From assembly GCA_006384855.1 (NCBI GenBank), contig VCJN01002700.1, positions 1 through 64,000 on the forward strand: DNA of 64,000 nucleotides. The letters are read 5' to 3'. The notes below the pieces were generated by a model. It saw only the letters and a list, made by a program, of their open reading frames with translations. It did no database searches and was not told the DNA's origin. Positions 21,795 to 33,637 of this stretch are shown in pieces. Source of the stretch: Tetraselmis striata. Taxonomy: Eukaryota > Chlorophyta > Chlorodendrophyceae > Chlorodendrales > Chlorodendraceae. Position numbers and translations under genes: made by a program. Numbering within the stretch: position 1 is the stretch's first letter; every line of letters starts with the position of its first letter.

Positions 21795-22315
21795 TTCGAT
21801 GGATGGTGTATTCCCTTATTTGCAAGCTGTGTATTGAGCCTGTCCGGATGTGATGCTGTCGAAGGGGGGCGGCCTCAACTCTAGAGGCGAGGAAAAGTCA
21901 CCGAAAGAACAGACCATGTCCGACGAGGAGGTGGCCCGCCTTGCGCAATCGTTTTCAAGGACGTGCGGGTTTGCTGCAAAGTCGAGCCATCATGATGTCG
22001 GCGCAACGGGCGGCAATGGACTAGAGGATGGGGGTGCCGAGTGCTTATGGCGCTCGGCTTACTTGGACGCCCTGACCGAGCGATTCAGGTAACATGGGGC
22101 TGTCAATGTAACCTGATGCCAAAGAGCACCGACCTGGAGGCGTGGAGCACGTACACCCGGCTCTTCTTGACCGGGTCCATTAACCTGCCCGAGGACGAGG
22201 TCCGCCTCATTGCCGGAGGGCTGGACCTGGATATGGCGGCGGACCCCTCCACACGAGAGAGCAAGCGCTACAAGGCCATCATACATATGCCGAAACAGGT
22301 GCGCGATATATGTTC
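19723..22315 (+). CDS. unrecognised multi-exon coding region, possibly from a mobile element
   Basis: Several segments have good coding character but I do not recognise the protein. Segment 19,944-20,231 is polar and ends in a coiled-coil-like helix (RDKLKPELQTLARQRNEQ). Segment 20,256-20,450 holds a CxxC pair (FVLCPVCTALTFNKKDKE). About 20,838-21,181 follows a poly-C tract plus CACGGCAG acceptor and includes LYRAGIFSLCEALIEGVNC. Segment 21,200-21,400 contains DLIKAKHSLSRELQQKRRLR, and 21,850-22,300 contains LEAWSTYTRLFLTGSI and ends at a GTGCGC donor. Exon joins are not resolved, so gene limits are approximate. The mix of low-complexity and Cys-pair segments resembles ORFs of algal transposons, but no catalytic motif is visible. 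Confidence 0.35.
20790..20838 (+). other. poly-C tract before a candidate acceptor
   Basis: About 20 C, a T, further C/T-rich sequence, then CACGGCAG and a coding-like segment. Same arrangement as the proven acceptor at 10,421. Confidence 0.5.
21722..21793. repeat. (GT)n microsatellite followed by a long G run
   Basis: About 15 GT units, then GTTTT, then more than 30 consecutive G. Pure simple repeat; open frames reading through it (Thr/His- and Pro-rich on the minus strand) are artefacts. Confidence 0.85.
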
Positions 22316-22337
22316 ATAGATATATGTGTATATATAA

Positions 22338-22368
<31 letters not shown>

Positions 22369-24529
22369 CGTCCTGCTGCTGCCTGGTATATGGTCGCTTG
22401 ATGTAATCCTTCTTTCAAACTGCATGTACAGTGAGCCTGGTACTATTGGCCCTTGCTGGCGCTGGTACTCGAAATGAATGTGAAAACCAGGCAAGACTTT
22501 CTCAGTATCCGAATGTCATCATGAGTTCCATTTAGAGTCTAATCCTGGTGGCCAGGGCGCTACGGGCTGGGTGAACCCTGAAACTCCGATTTGCCCGAAC
22601 GTCGCCCGCCCGCCCAACATGAGGCGCGCGCGTGCTGCCATCTCCGCGAACAACCAAAGAATTCGAGCCAGCTGTGGCCTGTGCACATCTGCCTCCAGGG
22701 ACAGCCTGACATGTCCAGTAGGTATTGAGAATCCATATCAGACCCAGCAAGGCCCGCTGATCGACTACCCATTAAAGTTGGCACTCGGAGACAATCATGA
22801 AGGACTAGGTTCCAGTGGGCAGGGTACGGTTAACTTGACGAAAACTCTCAACACAGTATTATCCCTGGCCGTTATTCGACACCAGTTTACACTCCATTCT
22901 ACCTCGCTAGCGGCGCTATGCGGGCAAGCAGCACTGTGACACGTTCTCCAAGCAACCCCTCCTCTGGGCCGGGCCTGAGGATGCACATGCAAGTGGTCCA
23001 CAAACTCCGCCAGTCGCAATGGCAAGATGTTGACTAAGCATACTGGGGATGGCGTCGAGTAGCGGTGAGCAGCCGCAGGTGCTGCCCCAGGGGAGTCACG
23101 CCACCGATACTGTACGCAACTCCGCTCATGTGCGTATTGAGACCGCCCCCGCAGCGCTTCTGGTGTGCTTCCAACTCGCCGTAGGGTGTGGCTCCTAGTC
23201 TGCGCACAGCACCTCTCCGCTACAACAGCACCAACAGCTCAGCGCTTTGAAGGTGTGTAGACACAGCGTAAAACAATCACCGGGTACCCAGCCTACACGC
23301 GGCTGCTGCGCCCCCTGCCAGCAGCGTTCATCAAGCCCCCCCCCCCCCCCCCCCCCCCCGCTGCCCTCCATTCAGACGATTCACAACTACAGCCGCTTGG
23401 TCTGACCATGAGCGGCAAAACATCCCCCCCTCCCCTCCCGCCCCGCCACGCCGCTCCCCCACTCTACCCCCCTGCAACCTTTGCCACTGAAACAAATTTC
23501 AATTCCACCGCCGAAACGATGAACATAGGTTTTGTGTTTGATATTCACTCGAGCAGTATCTCACCGTCTTACCTCTTGGCAACATTTATAACGCTAGGGC
23601 GGATCATCACTACAAACACCATAGATAGAGGCCTTGTCCGGGTCGGGCAAGTACACCAGTAGCCGTATGCTTGAGAGCGCATGTCAGTATGTGGCGTCGG
23701 GACCGTCGGGACGACTGAGTAGCAGCTACCAGCTGGCCCGCCACAGGCTGTATCCAGCTGTCGCCCCGTTGGACACGTTCCGGGCGAGGCGCGCTCGGTG
23801 AAGCAGCCTCACTGCGTACACTCGCCACGAGCAGCTCCACAACCCGCATCGACCAATTTTGTCTATCAACCCCTCTAGACTGAGGGAAAAGTGCACTGCG
23901 GAGACCTGCGGGGCGTCGAACCAAGTCCAGGCAGGCGGAGAATGGCGCGCCTCAATCATCAGGCTGGTCGCGATGCTCTCGGGAAACCTGCATAGTGGCG
24001 ACGATGCGTTGCCACGGAGGATGCCACGCTGGAAATATATGGAGCTTTCAAGATGCCACGTTTTCCCAGCTTCCGCCGATCGCCACTATGTGCCTCGTGG
24101 ACCGCCACGAGCGCCCACAAATCTGCATATATTGAGCAGGGCAAGGCCTTGTCTCCCGGGCGACAAGCCCTGCCAATGACACGTGAACTCGAAATTGCGC
24201 TATCATATCGTAGATATAGCAAAATACAGCCGTGATATAATCTGATGCCGTTCATCTTATTGCCCTGCTGCGAGCATCAGCAGGCAGCATTGTACACTGT
24301 GCAAAGTACTGCATACCACAGATGGCGTCGATCCGCGCCCTACGGTGCTGCCCTCCCGACCACTTTTAGTCTTTTACTACGAGGACCGGCGGGACGGTGA
24401 TATATGGCCATAAAACCGCAGTACATAGCTCGCCCATCAACCGCCGCCCCTCAACACATTGTAGCTGCAGTTACCACTCGTTCACCTTCTTCTGATAGTC
24501 CACAGTAACCATCCCACGTCTTATTCGCC
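22316..24529. other. no supported gene; microsatellite and poly-C
   Basis: Holds a (TA)n stretch at about 22,345-22,370 and a C run at about 23,337-23,359. Short open frames are scattered on both strands with no recognisable product. Promoter sequences of the plastid-protein gene should lie at the right end. Confidence 0.4.
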
Positions 24530-25258
24530 ATGGCACCCCTTGCTATCACTGCCTCCGCCGTCGCCCCCGCCGCGCTGGCGGCTCGCGCCAGCAGCAGCCG
24601 CCGCCTAACGGGGCGCGTCAACGGGCTGTGCCTCGGCTTACGCCGCGCTTCCGCTCCCATGGTCGGCCGCCGCTCGCTGCCGGTCGCCGCGCTGCCAGAG
24701 AAGGAGAAGACGCTCACGAGAGAGGATGAGCCAGAGGATTTCTGGGTGAGCGAGGCGGAGGCGGAGGGCAAGAACCCGTTTAAGGTGCCTCCTCGCAGCC
24801 TGTCGTTGCCGTCTATCCGTCTCGAATCGCTTTGCTCCCCCACCCCACCCACCCCCGCCCCCCACGCTCCCCTACCCCCTTCTCGCAGCTACCTGCCTTA
24901 ATCGAAGTACGAGTAATGGGAAGGGCTCAGATATTGCTACATCGTGAACGTGAATGACGCCTTCATCAAGCAAACGTGTGCACAGGCTGTTGATATGTTT
25001 ATACCCCCACCCGATGTCAACCCCCCCCCCCCCCCCCCCTTCTGTCTTCTTCTTCATTCCCTCGCATCAAGCATATATATTAGAGCCACCGGCCTGCCCT
25101 AAATCGCCCTGCAATTGGCCAGTGACTCATACTTACCCTCTCCCTCGGTGCCCACATCACAGGACCCCGCTGCCTGGATCGGCTTGACCGCCATCTTCTT
25201 CCCCTTCATTTTCCTGCTCATTGCAGCTGCGTTTGGCATTGTAGACCTCAACCCCTAG
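24530..25258 (+). CDS. small chloroplast-targeted single-span membrane protein (2 exons)
   Basis: Exons 24530-24784 and 25163-25258 join in phase 0 to 116 aa plus TAG. Residues 1-55 look like a chloroplast transit peptide: MAPLAITASAVAPAALAARA, rich in Ala/Ser/Arg with no acidic residue. The predicted mature part is about 60 residues: a charged segment (EKEKTLTREDEPEDFWVSEA) and a C-terminal hydrophobic helix (IGLTAIFFPFIFLLIAAAFG) ending in IVDLNP. This is the pattern of small nuclear-encoded thylakoid proteins, with the N-terminus probably in the stroma, but I cannot match it to a named photosystem subunit. The 378-base intron has a 19-C run about 120 bases before the acceptor. Confidence 0.75.
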
Positions 25259-26660
25259 GCAGCAATCCTACCACACTCGAGCGAGACGTCTTCGTACATC
25301 AGGGCGGGATAGGGAAGCCCTGACACGAATCGCTAACACGTCGATGGGAAGTTTTGTGAGCGTCTGTCCTGGCATTGAGCCCAGCACCGGCCATTGGCTG
25401 TGACACCGTGCTGCCGGCGCTGCCAACAAACACAGCGGCATGGAGTTGATGACCATGGCAGCCATCTAGGAAATCCAACCACTGAGACCCAACTATAATA
25501 CAGCTGCATGTACACCTTACTAACCCTCTTACTGTAATGCGACTTACGAGGCTACTGGCCTTACCAATTGCAAAACCCCGCACCCCAGCGCTTGCACTTG
25601 CAAATTATCTCCCCACAATTGCATGTATGGCCGCAGGCGCGTTGAAGTGTTCTGCACAGGACATGCCCCGCAACATGCTGCGGTGGCAGTTGCCATCAAC
25701 CCTTCTACTCACTTGCCATGTGCCAGCCCAGGAGAGATGGTCGATGTGCAGCTTTGGCGCATGGTCCAATGCACTTGTGCACTGCCATGCCCACGCCCTC
25801 CTCTTTCCGCCCGACGTTGCCCATCACGAGACCGTGCAAGGCAATACTGCAGGCTCATCGTAGGCAGACAGATGGTAAACCTCGTGGTAACATTGGGACA
25901 TTGCAAGCAATCAGCTGTTACGACAATGCTCATACAAGTTGTCACCAATGAGGACAGGTGGTTACCAACAAAGGGGGGGGGGGGGGGGGGGAGGGAGTAT
26001 TCATGGGTACCTTGATTGTTTCCCAGGAATCACTAACCCAGGACAACACGCCAGATAACGCGCCGGCTACATGGCCTTCGCTGGCTCTGGCGTGGGTTGT
26101 TCTGTCGCAGTCTGATCGGGCTGTGGGACATGACCTTGCTGCGAAAGAACTCAGGTGAACCAATCGGCAGTCACCCATATCCCCTTCACAGCCCAGGTAG
26201 CCAGGCATCGTTAAGCACCTGGTTGCCCTACCTCAACCCACCCTCCCCCGGGGTTGTGCAAGCTCCTGCTGAGTGATATGGAAGAGTGGGATGCCGACAA
26301 CGGAGGGCGTCATAAACACATTAATCTGATGGAGGTTGCGCGAATGATCATCCCGGTAGATAAAAACCTGTTGTTTTAGTAATCTCACAGAATTTCCCAG
26401 GGGATCTTACTAGTTGCTGGCATGTCACTGATTCTTGACTTTTAAAATGTGGCCACTTGTGCTTGCAACACTTCCATACATCACATTCCTTTTTGCAAAG
26501 AGGCACGGAGAAAGGACCGAGGGGGTGGCACATTGGTACAGAACAATTGTCAGGCTGTGCACTTTTGAATGTAGTTTGTAGGTTGATCAGATTATTTGTA
26601 AGAAACTCTTAAAACAGATGTTACAGAGTGAAAATTGCACTCATTCCCATTGCATGTTTT
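25259..26660. other. no supported gene
   Basis: No coding region I would defend. A G run at about 25,972-25,991 suggests an intron of an unseen minus-strand transcript or a plain simple repeat. Confidence 0.4.
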
Positions 26661-26667
26661 GTCCTAC

Positions 26668-28950
26668 TCAAAACGTGCAAACTTGGGGTTGCGCTGCACG
26701 TTGCAGATGCACACAGTGACCGTTGTTCGAACACGCGTCTCCCAATAATTTCATAGTTTTTGACAGTGTATGATTGTGGGGCAGAGTGGAGGTGTTGATG
26801 GTGATGGGGTTGTACGTCAAGATCCGAAGCTCCTGCTGAAGGTCAGCGTACTTGCGCACCATGTCTTGGCATGTCTCGTTCGGCTCGGACCGCATACATG
26901 CCGACATCAGATCGTCGGCGTAATGAACTCTGCGAGGTATCAAGGCAACAAGCCAGCTGTTTAGCTCCGTGGTAAACTCGGACCACCTCTCCTCCGAAGA
27001 GAATCGCCACCTGTCTGCAGCCTTACAAATCTTCAAAGCCTTGGCCGGGCCGGCCTTGGAGTGGTAGAGGGAGCGAGACACAAGGTACGCTGGGGTACCC
27101 TCGGGGACGCCGCGAGGGATGAATTCGGGCCCATGTTCTGCGGTATAAAACCAACGATTGCAAAACAGAGAGTTGCGCACACCTCCGACCACAACCTCGG
27201 ACGTCATGATGACGAACCGGTCTGAAGGTACCCTGTTGACCTTGTCTTGGAAGACTGATGCCAAGCCAAGTCTTGATGTCGAGCACTCCCTCAAGCTCCA
27301 TGAAGTTGCATGTCGGTGTGAAGGCTTGATGAAGCTCGTGCAAAAGCTAAGCCATGGTGAATGCTGCGTGGTTGTCAAGCCACACGGAACATTTCGAGAG
27401 GACTGCTTGGTCCACCCGCTCGTGGGCGTGTCCGGAAATTATGTCGTGCAATATACTAAGTAAGCACGCATTAACGACTCATGGACACGTCGTTTTGGAC
27501 TGTCTTAATTGAAAACATAATGTTTTATTTGGGGGGGCCGGGGGGGGGGGGGGGGGGGGGGGGGACCATACTAGGAGGAATGAGAGACGGACTTCTTTGC
27601 AAAACCCCATGCATGTGCACTAGCCATTGGTAAAACTAAGCACATTATTTCCTTGTTCTTGTTCTCCCGGCCGGTGTTGTCGAGCTGGAACCACACAGTG
27701 TCCAATGCCTCGCCACGCCTCTCAATCTCCTTTTTGACAGCATGACATGATGGTGATGGTGTTGCTACTCTCATGGGAGTAGCAGCTGAAAAGCACTACA
27801 CATAATCCAATTGCCTCTTGTTGTACTTGACCCATGTCATATGACGTTGCAGGAGGTGCCTCTTCTCCAAATCCTTGTCCCATGGCACAAGGTGAGGAAG
27901 ACGGGTCTTGTCTTGATCCATGCCATCGATCTCGCAAACATAGAGGTCTCTGTTTTGGGGGGAGCACTGCATCTAACTTGGAGGAAATGCCTCTCATGCA
28001 TGCCCCTCTCCATATGTTGCTATTGCACGCGCGCTGCGACGGCTCTGTCGACAGGGTCCTTGTCGTACGTAGCGTGTTTGCGACCTCAATCCCATAGGTT
28101 ATTAGTTATTGCATTCAATGACAGTAATTCCCTGGAAGCTTTGCTTAGAATGCGGGACACACAGTAGAAAACGCATGATTGCAAGCCATCTCGTCGCCGT
28201 ACCCTACCGCAAAATCTTGGTGGAAGTGGCACAGACGTTGCAGTTGGTGAAACGCTTGGTCTTCGGAACCTTCACGTGCGGAAAATTTGGCCACGCTCAG
28301 CGGAAGGAAGAAATTGATTCGGACTTCCCTAAATCAAATTCGTGATACCGACATACCGTGCAATGTTAGTGTCTGTAGCCGATTGAAGCCAAAAACCGAC
28401 TGCAGCGGGCCCAAGGAAAGGAAGCACTCATTGTTATGATCCTTACAGCCGACAACATACACCTAACCTTGTAGACTCGGGACTTTCCTCATCCCGCATG
28501 GTAGATGGAATTGCGCTAGTACGCCATACAGGTCAGAAATATGCTCAAGCATGCCGCTATCGTCGGACAAGTAGTAAGGGTTGTCTTGAATCCATCCCCT
28601 GACATGGCTGCGAGGGGGAAAATCTTGGGAGCCTTGGCCCGCTTGAATGGAAGACCGTCATCCAAAACATCGCGCTGAATCTCTGAGAGCCTACGCTCGG
28701 AAACGTGATGGATGGACCTCCTCGCCTCGCGGCAAGTCTGGAAAACGATACACATCAATGGATATATGTTGTGAACATCTAAAAACGATTTTTGATGATG
28801 ATATCGTATGGCAGATGGTGTGGTGCGCAACAACACGACATGAGTCCCTTCTCCATGATGGGCGTTTCTTCATTATTGTGCGCGCAAATATTATGCGTGA
28901 AATGAAGCTGGCAAATTATATCCACATGGCCCGAAACAAAATACTCTATT
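26668..28950 (-). pseudogene. degraded DUF7869-type transposase-like gene
   Basis: Reading right to left on the minus strand the translation shows a conserved series: a Cys pair in FTNCNVCATSTK (about 28,240), EIDGMDQDKTRLPHL (about 27,915), SNTITIM, WFQLDNTGRENKNKE (about 27,670), GHAHERVDQAVLS (about 27,420), then FMELEGVLDIKTWLG and a trailing domain to 26,668. The blocks DGMDQxK, QxDNTxRENKN and GHxHExxDQ are the signature I associate with DUF7869 proteins, which are widespread, transposon-derived and thought to have an RNase-H-like fold. Blocks lie in different frames: some changes fit introns (one holds the C run seen as G at 27,541-27,564), but between SNTITIM and the QLDNT block the frame shifts with no splice site, so I call it broken. 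Confidence 0.65.
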
Positions 28951-29615
28951 CATTACTGTGGTGAGACATTTGAGTTCCTTACACAAAGTATCAAAGCATA
29001 GGTTGGATGCAGCATATATCACGTGTCGCTAACGCAAGTTCGCGAATACGGTATTTGTATATGATAATTTTACGCAACACTCGATGATTATTTAAATATA
29101 TTGGTATACCATATGGACGGGTTGAATAATCAAGCCGGATACTCCATTGATACAAACGGTTACGGACCTACAGCAATGGACCCGGCTTTGGCACTGTGTC
29201 TCGATACATTTATCCAACGCATTCCAAACGACACGCCATGCGTCAATCCCCAGGATGGATGCACCGTGACTAGAGAAGAGTCACCGTGCGCCCGTCCATC
29301 CAAAGAAACAACAATATATTCCGTATGTATGTGCTAGGTGGCAAAAGAAGCTCAGAACATCACTTATGAAGTAACTTGACAGTTGAATCAGCGATGCGTC
29401 GATTTTTCAGAAAATTTTAAAAGAACGGATTCTATATCACTGGCCGACAGTTCCATGAATCGCATTGCCAGCGCTTTGAAGTACCAGAGTTTTTTTTCCA
29501 TTACCAGCAGCGAGTAGCGAGTACCAGTACCAGTACCTCCCAACCGTGAGATCGTAATCGGACGGCTGTGTAATTAAGGACCGTGGGCGTGCGGGTGCCG
29601 CTGGGCGGGGAAAAA
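28951..29615. other. AT-rich intergenic; left flank of the composite element
   Basis: Non-coding. Sequence at about 29,255-29,390 (TGGCAAAAGAAGCTCAGAAC and surroundings) recurs in diverged form at about 37,345-37,430, just outside the other end of the 7.5 kb element. GTACCAGTACCAGTACC at about 29,520 is another example of GTAC-rich spacer. Confidence 0.45.
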
Positions 29616-29670
29616 GGGCAAATATCGAGTCAAAATGGGCACATTTACGGACTCGAAAATGTACCCCCCT
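29616..29670 (+). repeat. left terminal inverted repeat
   Basis: About 55 bp, matching the reverse complement of 37,095-37,150 over nearly its whole length. A direct copy occurs at 30,869-30,921 and a partial inverted copy at 31,471-31,499. Confidence 0.75.
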
Positions 29671-29672
29671 TA

Positions 29673-29713
29673 ACTCGGTTTTGCACCCCCCAAGGGGGGT
29701 GCAAAAACTGAGT
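29673..29713. repeat. perfectly spaced hairpin inside the left end
   Basis: Arms ACTCGGTTTTGCACCCCCC and GGGGGGTGCAAAAACTGAGT separated by two bases (AA). The arms pair over about 19 bases with one mismatch and one bulge. Such near-palindromes next to terminal repeats are typical of transposon ends. Confidence 0.75.
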
Positions 29714-29979
29714 CCCGCCCAATACCGTACGAATGTACGGCAAAACTGGCCTTTCACACATTCTTGCCAGCACTGTACGAGGTACCCTTCATCTGTACTG
29801 CACTATGTACTACACAACAGTCCACCGCCCCTTGACGAGATGCGTCGCTACCAGTCCATGCTAACCGTTTTTGCCTCGAATGCTACTCCGCCGCTGTGCT
29901 TTTCACTCTTCTATCACTCGCAAGCACCCTCGCGCTTTTGTTCAGGGAGGCATCTTCACGCATCTTGGTTCACAAAAGC

Positions 29980-30648
29980 ATGGCAGACCGTCCTCGCAAA
30001 GGAAAATGCACCTCTGCCCGTTTGAAGACTCCGGCGGCGGGGGCATCTGCAGCTGCGCTTGGTTTCGACCCAACAACGGCTCCCGACGCACTGCTAGTGA
30101 CTCCCATGGCGCAAGATTCTCCGCAGGTGCACTTGCGTTCGGGCAGGAGGGCGTCTCAGGCTCCAATACCCACGACTCAGCCCATAAGGCCCCTGCAACC
30201 GGGCAGTGGGCAACATCAAAGCGGACCGCCACGGGCTTGGTACGGAGATTCGCAGCCTTTGGCCGACCCGGGGCCTCAGCCTAACCCCCAGCCGCCTCAA
30301 GGTGTGCCACCTTTGGACCCACTCCCCGGAGCGACTCCAACGGTACGCGGACTCGCATCTTCGTTAGCATCACTCATCTCGGCGCCGTGGGCTGCGTTAA
30401 GCGCACCTCGCCATCGCGCATCTCAGGGATCTCAACTCACCCAGACCGCTGACGAACAGTCTGGAGCCGGTCAAGGTGAACCTTTGGCCACGATTCATGA
30501 GGATGAGCACGGACAGGAAGAGGAGGAGGAGGAGGGGCCCAATACTGTCGGAAGGTGTCCGCCTGGACAAACGAGCCCCGCCACAAGCGCCACAAGTGGG
30601 AGCAAAATGGTAACCCCTCGCCCCTTGTCAACACAACCTCAAACGTGA
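29980..30648 (+). CDS. element-encoded Pro/Ala-rich protein, longer copy
   Basis: An open frame of about 220 residues from MADRPRKGKCTSARLKTP. It contains VTPMAQDSPQVHLRSGRRAS, a Pro-rich middle, SLASLISAPWAALSAPRHRA and an acidic end (HEDEHGQEEEEEEGP). No family recognised. It begins 0.36 kb inside the left inverted repeat, and a second, shorter, diverged copy begins at 31,040, so the unit has duplicated with the repeat. Composition (basic N-terminus, then Pro-rich, then acidic) suggests a nuclear, possibly DNA-binding accessory protein of the element, which is inference only. Confidence 0.4.
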   Translation: MADRPRKGKCTSARLKTPAAGASAAALGFDPTTAPDALLVTPMAQDSPQVHLRSGRRASQAPIPTTQPIRPLQPGSGQHQSGPPRAWYGDSQPLADPGPQPNPQPPQGVPPLDPLPGATPTVRGLASSLASLISAPWAALSAPRHRASQGSQLTQTADEQSGAGQGEPLATIHEDEHGQEEEEEEGPNTVGRCPPGQTSPATSATSGSKMVTPRPLSTQPQT

Positions 30649-30868
30649 GGGCATCTTCGCGTGTGAGGGAAAAGATTCTCACACGCCCCCCCCCCCTTTC
30701 CCTACATAGACCATCTCCACGACCCTTCTTCAACAACAAGCGCCACTTGTCGACCCAATGCTCGGCGAGTGGAACTGCTACGAGCGGGACTTCCCTGCGT
30801 GCTTCGCCACCTGGCCCGAACCACAGGACGGGCATCCCGACGACTACAAGAAGCATCACAAGGAAGAA

Positions 30869-31499
30869 GGGCAAATATCGAGTCAAAATGGGCACATTTC
30901 CGGACTCGAAATTACCCCCCCTTGGCGTTTTCGTCTCGAATGCTACTCCGCCGCTGTGCTTTTCACTCATCTACCACTCACAAGCACCCTCGCGCTTGTA
31001 TTTTGTGAGGCATCTTCACGCATCTTGGTTCACAAAAGCATGGCAGACCGTCCTCGCAAAGGAACACGCACCTCAGCCCGCTCGAAGAGTCCGGTGGCGG
31101 GGGCATCTGCAGCTGCGCTTGGTTTTGAGCCAACGAGGGCTCTCGACGAAATGCTAGTGACCCCCATGGCGCAAGATTCCCCGCAGATGCACTTGCGTTC
31201 GGGCAGGAGGGCATCCCATGCGCCAATACCCACGACTCAGCCCATGAGGCCCCTGCAACCGAGCGGTGGGCAACATCGAAGCGGACCGCCATCGCAGGGG
31301 GCCGGAGATTCGCAGGCTTTGCCCGAGCCGGAGCCTCAGAACCTCGGAACCTCAAGTGTGTGCGCATCTTCGCGCGTGAGGGCAAAGATTCTCACACGCT
31401 TCCTCCCCTTGCCTACATAGACCATCTCCACGACCCCCCTTCAACAAGAAGCGCCACTTGTCGACCCAAACCTCGGAAATGTGCCCATTTTGACTCGAA
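30869..31499. repeat. nested, truncated copy of the left end
   Basis: Opens with a direct copy of the terminal repeat (30,869-30,921), continues with about 400 bp homologous to 29,868-30,300 including a second start MADRPRKGTRTSARSKSP at 31,040, and closes at 31,471-31,499 with an inverted partial terminal repeat. The coding copy shares most residues with the first but loses frame similarity after residue 105. Confidence 0.6.
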
Positions 31500-31514
31500 C
31501 ATGCCACTTGTACC

Positions 31515-33450
31515 CAGAACCCCTTATACCTCATATTGGCGGCACGGCGCCGCAGATTAACACGGAATCTCTAGCGCCGAACCGCACATCTCCCGACTTC
31601 GAGCGTGCCGTCACAGCCCAGACGGCTGCAGACCTTTTACCATTCGGCTTTATGTGACATACAAGGATCATGAAAGCGCATAGCCTCGGCGACACTATAC
31701 AGATTGCTAGGCAGAACCCCTTATACCTCATATTCGCGGCACTGCTCCGCAGATTGACACGGAATCTGCAGCGCCGCACCGCACATCTCCCGACTTCGAG
31801 CGTGCCGTCACAGCCCAGACGGCTGCAGCCCTTTTACCATTCGGCGTTTAGTGACATACAAGGATCATGAAAGCGCATAGCCTCGGCGACACTATACAGG
31901 TTGCTAGGCAGAACCCCTTATACCTCAAATTCGCGGCACGGCGCCGCAGATTAACACGGAATCTCTAGCGCCGAACCGCACATCTCTCGACTTCGAGCGT
32001 GCCGTCACAGCCCAGACGGCTGCAGCCCTTTTACCATTCGGCTTTATGTGACATACAAGGATCATGAAAGCGCATAGCCTCGGCGACAGTATACAGATTG
32101 CTAGGCAGAACCCCTTATACCTCATATTGGCGGCACGGCGCCGCAGATTAACACGGAATCTCTAGCGCCGAACCGCACATCTCCCGACTTCGAGCGTGCC
32201 GTAACAGCCTAGACGGCTGCAGACCTTTTACCATTCGGCTTTATGTGACATACAAGGATCATGAAAGCGCATAGCCTCGGCGGCAGTATACAGATTGCTA
32301 GGCAGAACCCCTTATACCTCATATTTGCGGCACTGCTCCGCAGATTGACACGGAATCTGCAGCGCCGCACCGCACATCTCCCGACTTCGAGCGTGCCGTC
32401 ACAGCCCAGACGGCTGCAGCCCTTTTACCATTCGGCTTTTAGTGACATACAAGGATCATGAAAGCGCATAGCCTCGGCAACACTATACAGGTTGCTAGGC
32501 AGAACCCCTTATACCTCAAATTCGCGGCACGGCGCCGCAGATTAACACGGAATCTCTAGCGCCGAACCGCACATCTCCCGACTTCGAGCGTGCCGTAACA
32601 GCCTAGACGGCTGCAGACCTTTTACCATTCGGCTTTATGTGACATACAAGGATCATGAAAGCGCATAGCCTCGGCAACACTATACAGGTTGCTAGGCAGA
32701 ACCCCTTATACCTCAAATTCGCGGCACGGCGCCGCAGATTAACACGGAATCTCTAGCGCCGAACCGCACATCTCCCGACTTCGAGCGTGCCGTAACAGCC
32801 TAGACGGCTGCAGCCCTTTTACCATTCGGCTTTTAGTGACATACAAGGATCATGAAAGCGCATAGCCTCGGCGACAGTATACAGATTGCTAGGCAGAACC
32901 CCTTATACCTCATATTCGCGGCACTGCTCCGCAGATTAACACGGAATCTGCAGCGCCGCACCGCACATCTCATCCCGACTTCACGCGTGCCGTAACAGCC
33001 TGGCATAGACGGCTGCAGCCCTTTTACCATTCGGCTTTATGTGAAATACAAAGATCATGAAAGCGCATAGCCTCGGCGACACTATACAGATTGCTAGGCA
33101 GAACCCCTTATACCTCATATTCGCGGCACAGCGCCGCAGATTGACACGGAACCTCCAGTGCCGCACCGCACATCTCCCGACTTCACGCGCGCCGTAACAG
33201 CCTAGACGGTTGCAGACCTTTTACCATTCGGCTTTATATGACATACAATGATTATGACAGCGCATAGCCTCGGCGACAGTATACAGATTGCTAGGTAGAA
33301 CCCCTTATACCTCATATTTGCGGCACTGCGCCGCAGATCGACGCGGAATCTGCAGCGCCGCACCGCAGATTTGCCAACTTCACGCGTGCCGTAACAGCCT
33401 AGATGGCTGCAGACCTTTTATCATTTGGCTTTATGTGACATACAAGGACG
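31515..33450. repeat. 197-bp tandem satellite, ten units
   Basis: Units are recognised by AACCCCTTATACCTCA at 31,518, 31,715, 31,912, 32,109, 32,306, 32,503, 32,700, 32,897, 33,102 and 33,299. Spacing is 197 bp except one of 205 bp. Other landmarks in each unit are GCAGCGCCGCACCGCACATC, GACGGCTGCAG, CCATTCGGCTTT and GGATCATGAAAGCGCATAGC. Two sequence subtypes alternate (GCGCCGCAGATTAACACGG against CTGCTCCGCAGATTGACACG), and the last two units are the most diverged. Open frames in it repeat with the period and are not genes. Confidence 0.92.
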
Positions 33451-33637
33451 TCTGTTAGCATTCGGACGGACAAAGTTTGAAATGATTACAAATGCGGACG
33501 GGCTCGGCGATGCGATACATTTTGCAAGGCCGTTCCGCAACAAGGCTAAATCGTCACGGTTCTAATTCAGACCATACATTACAAACGTATTGAATCCTGA
33601 CCATTGATCTCAACAACCGCATTACCTTTGCTAACGT

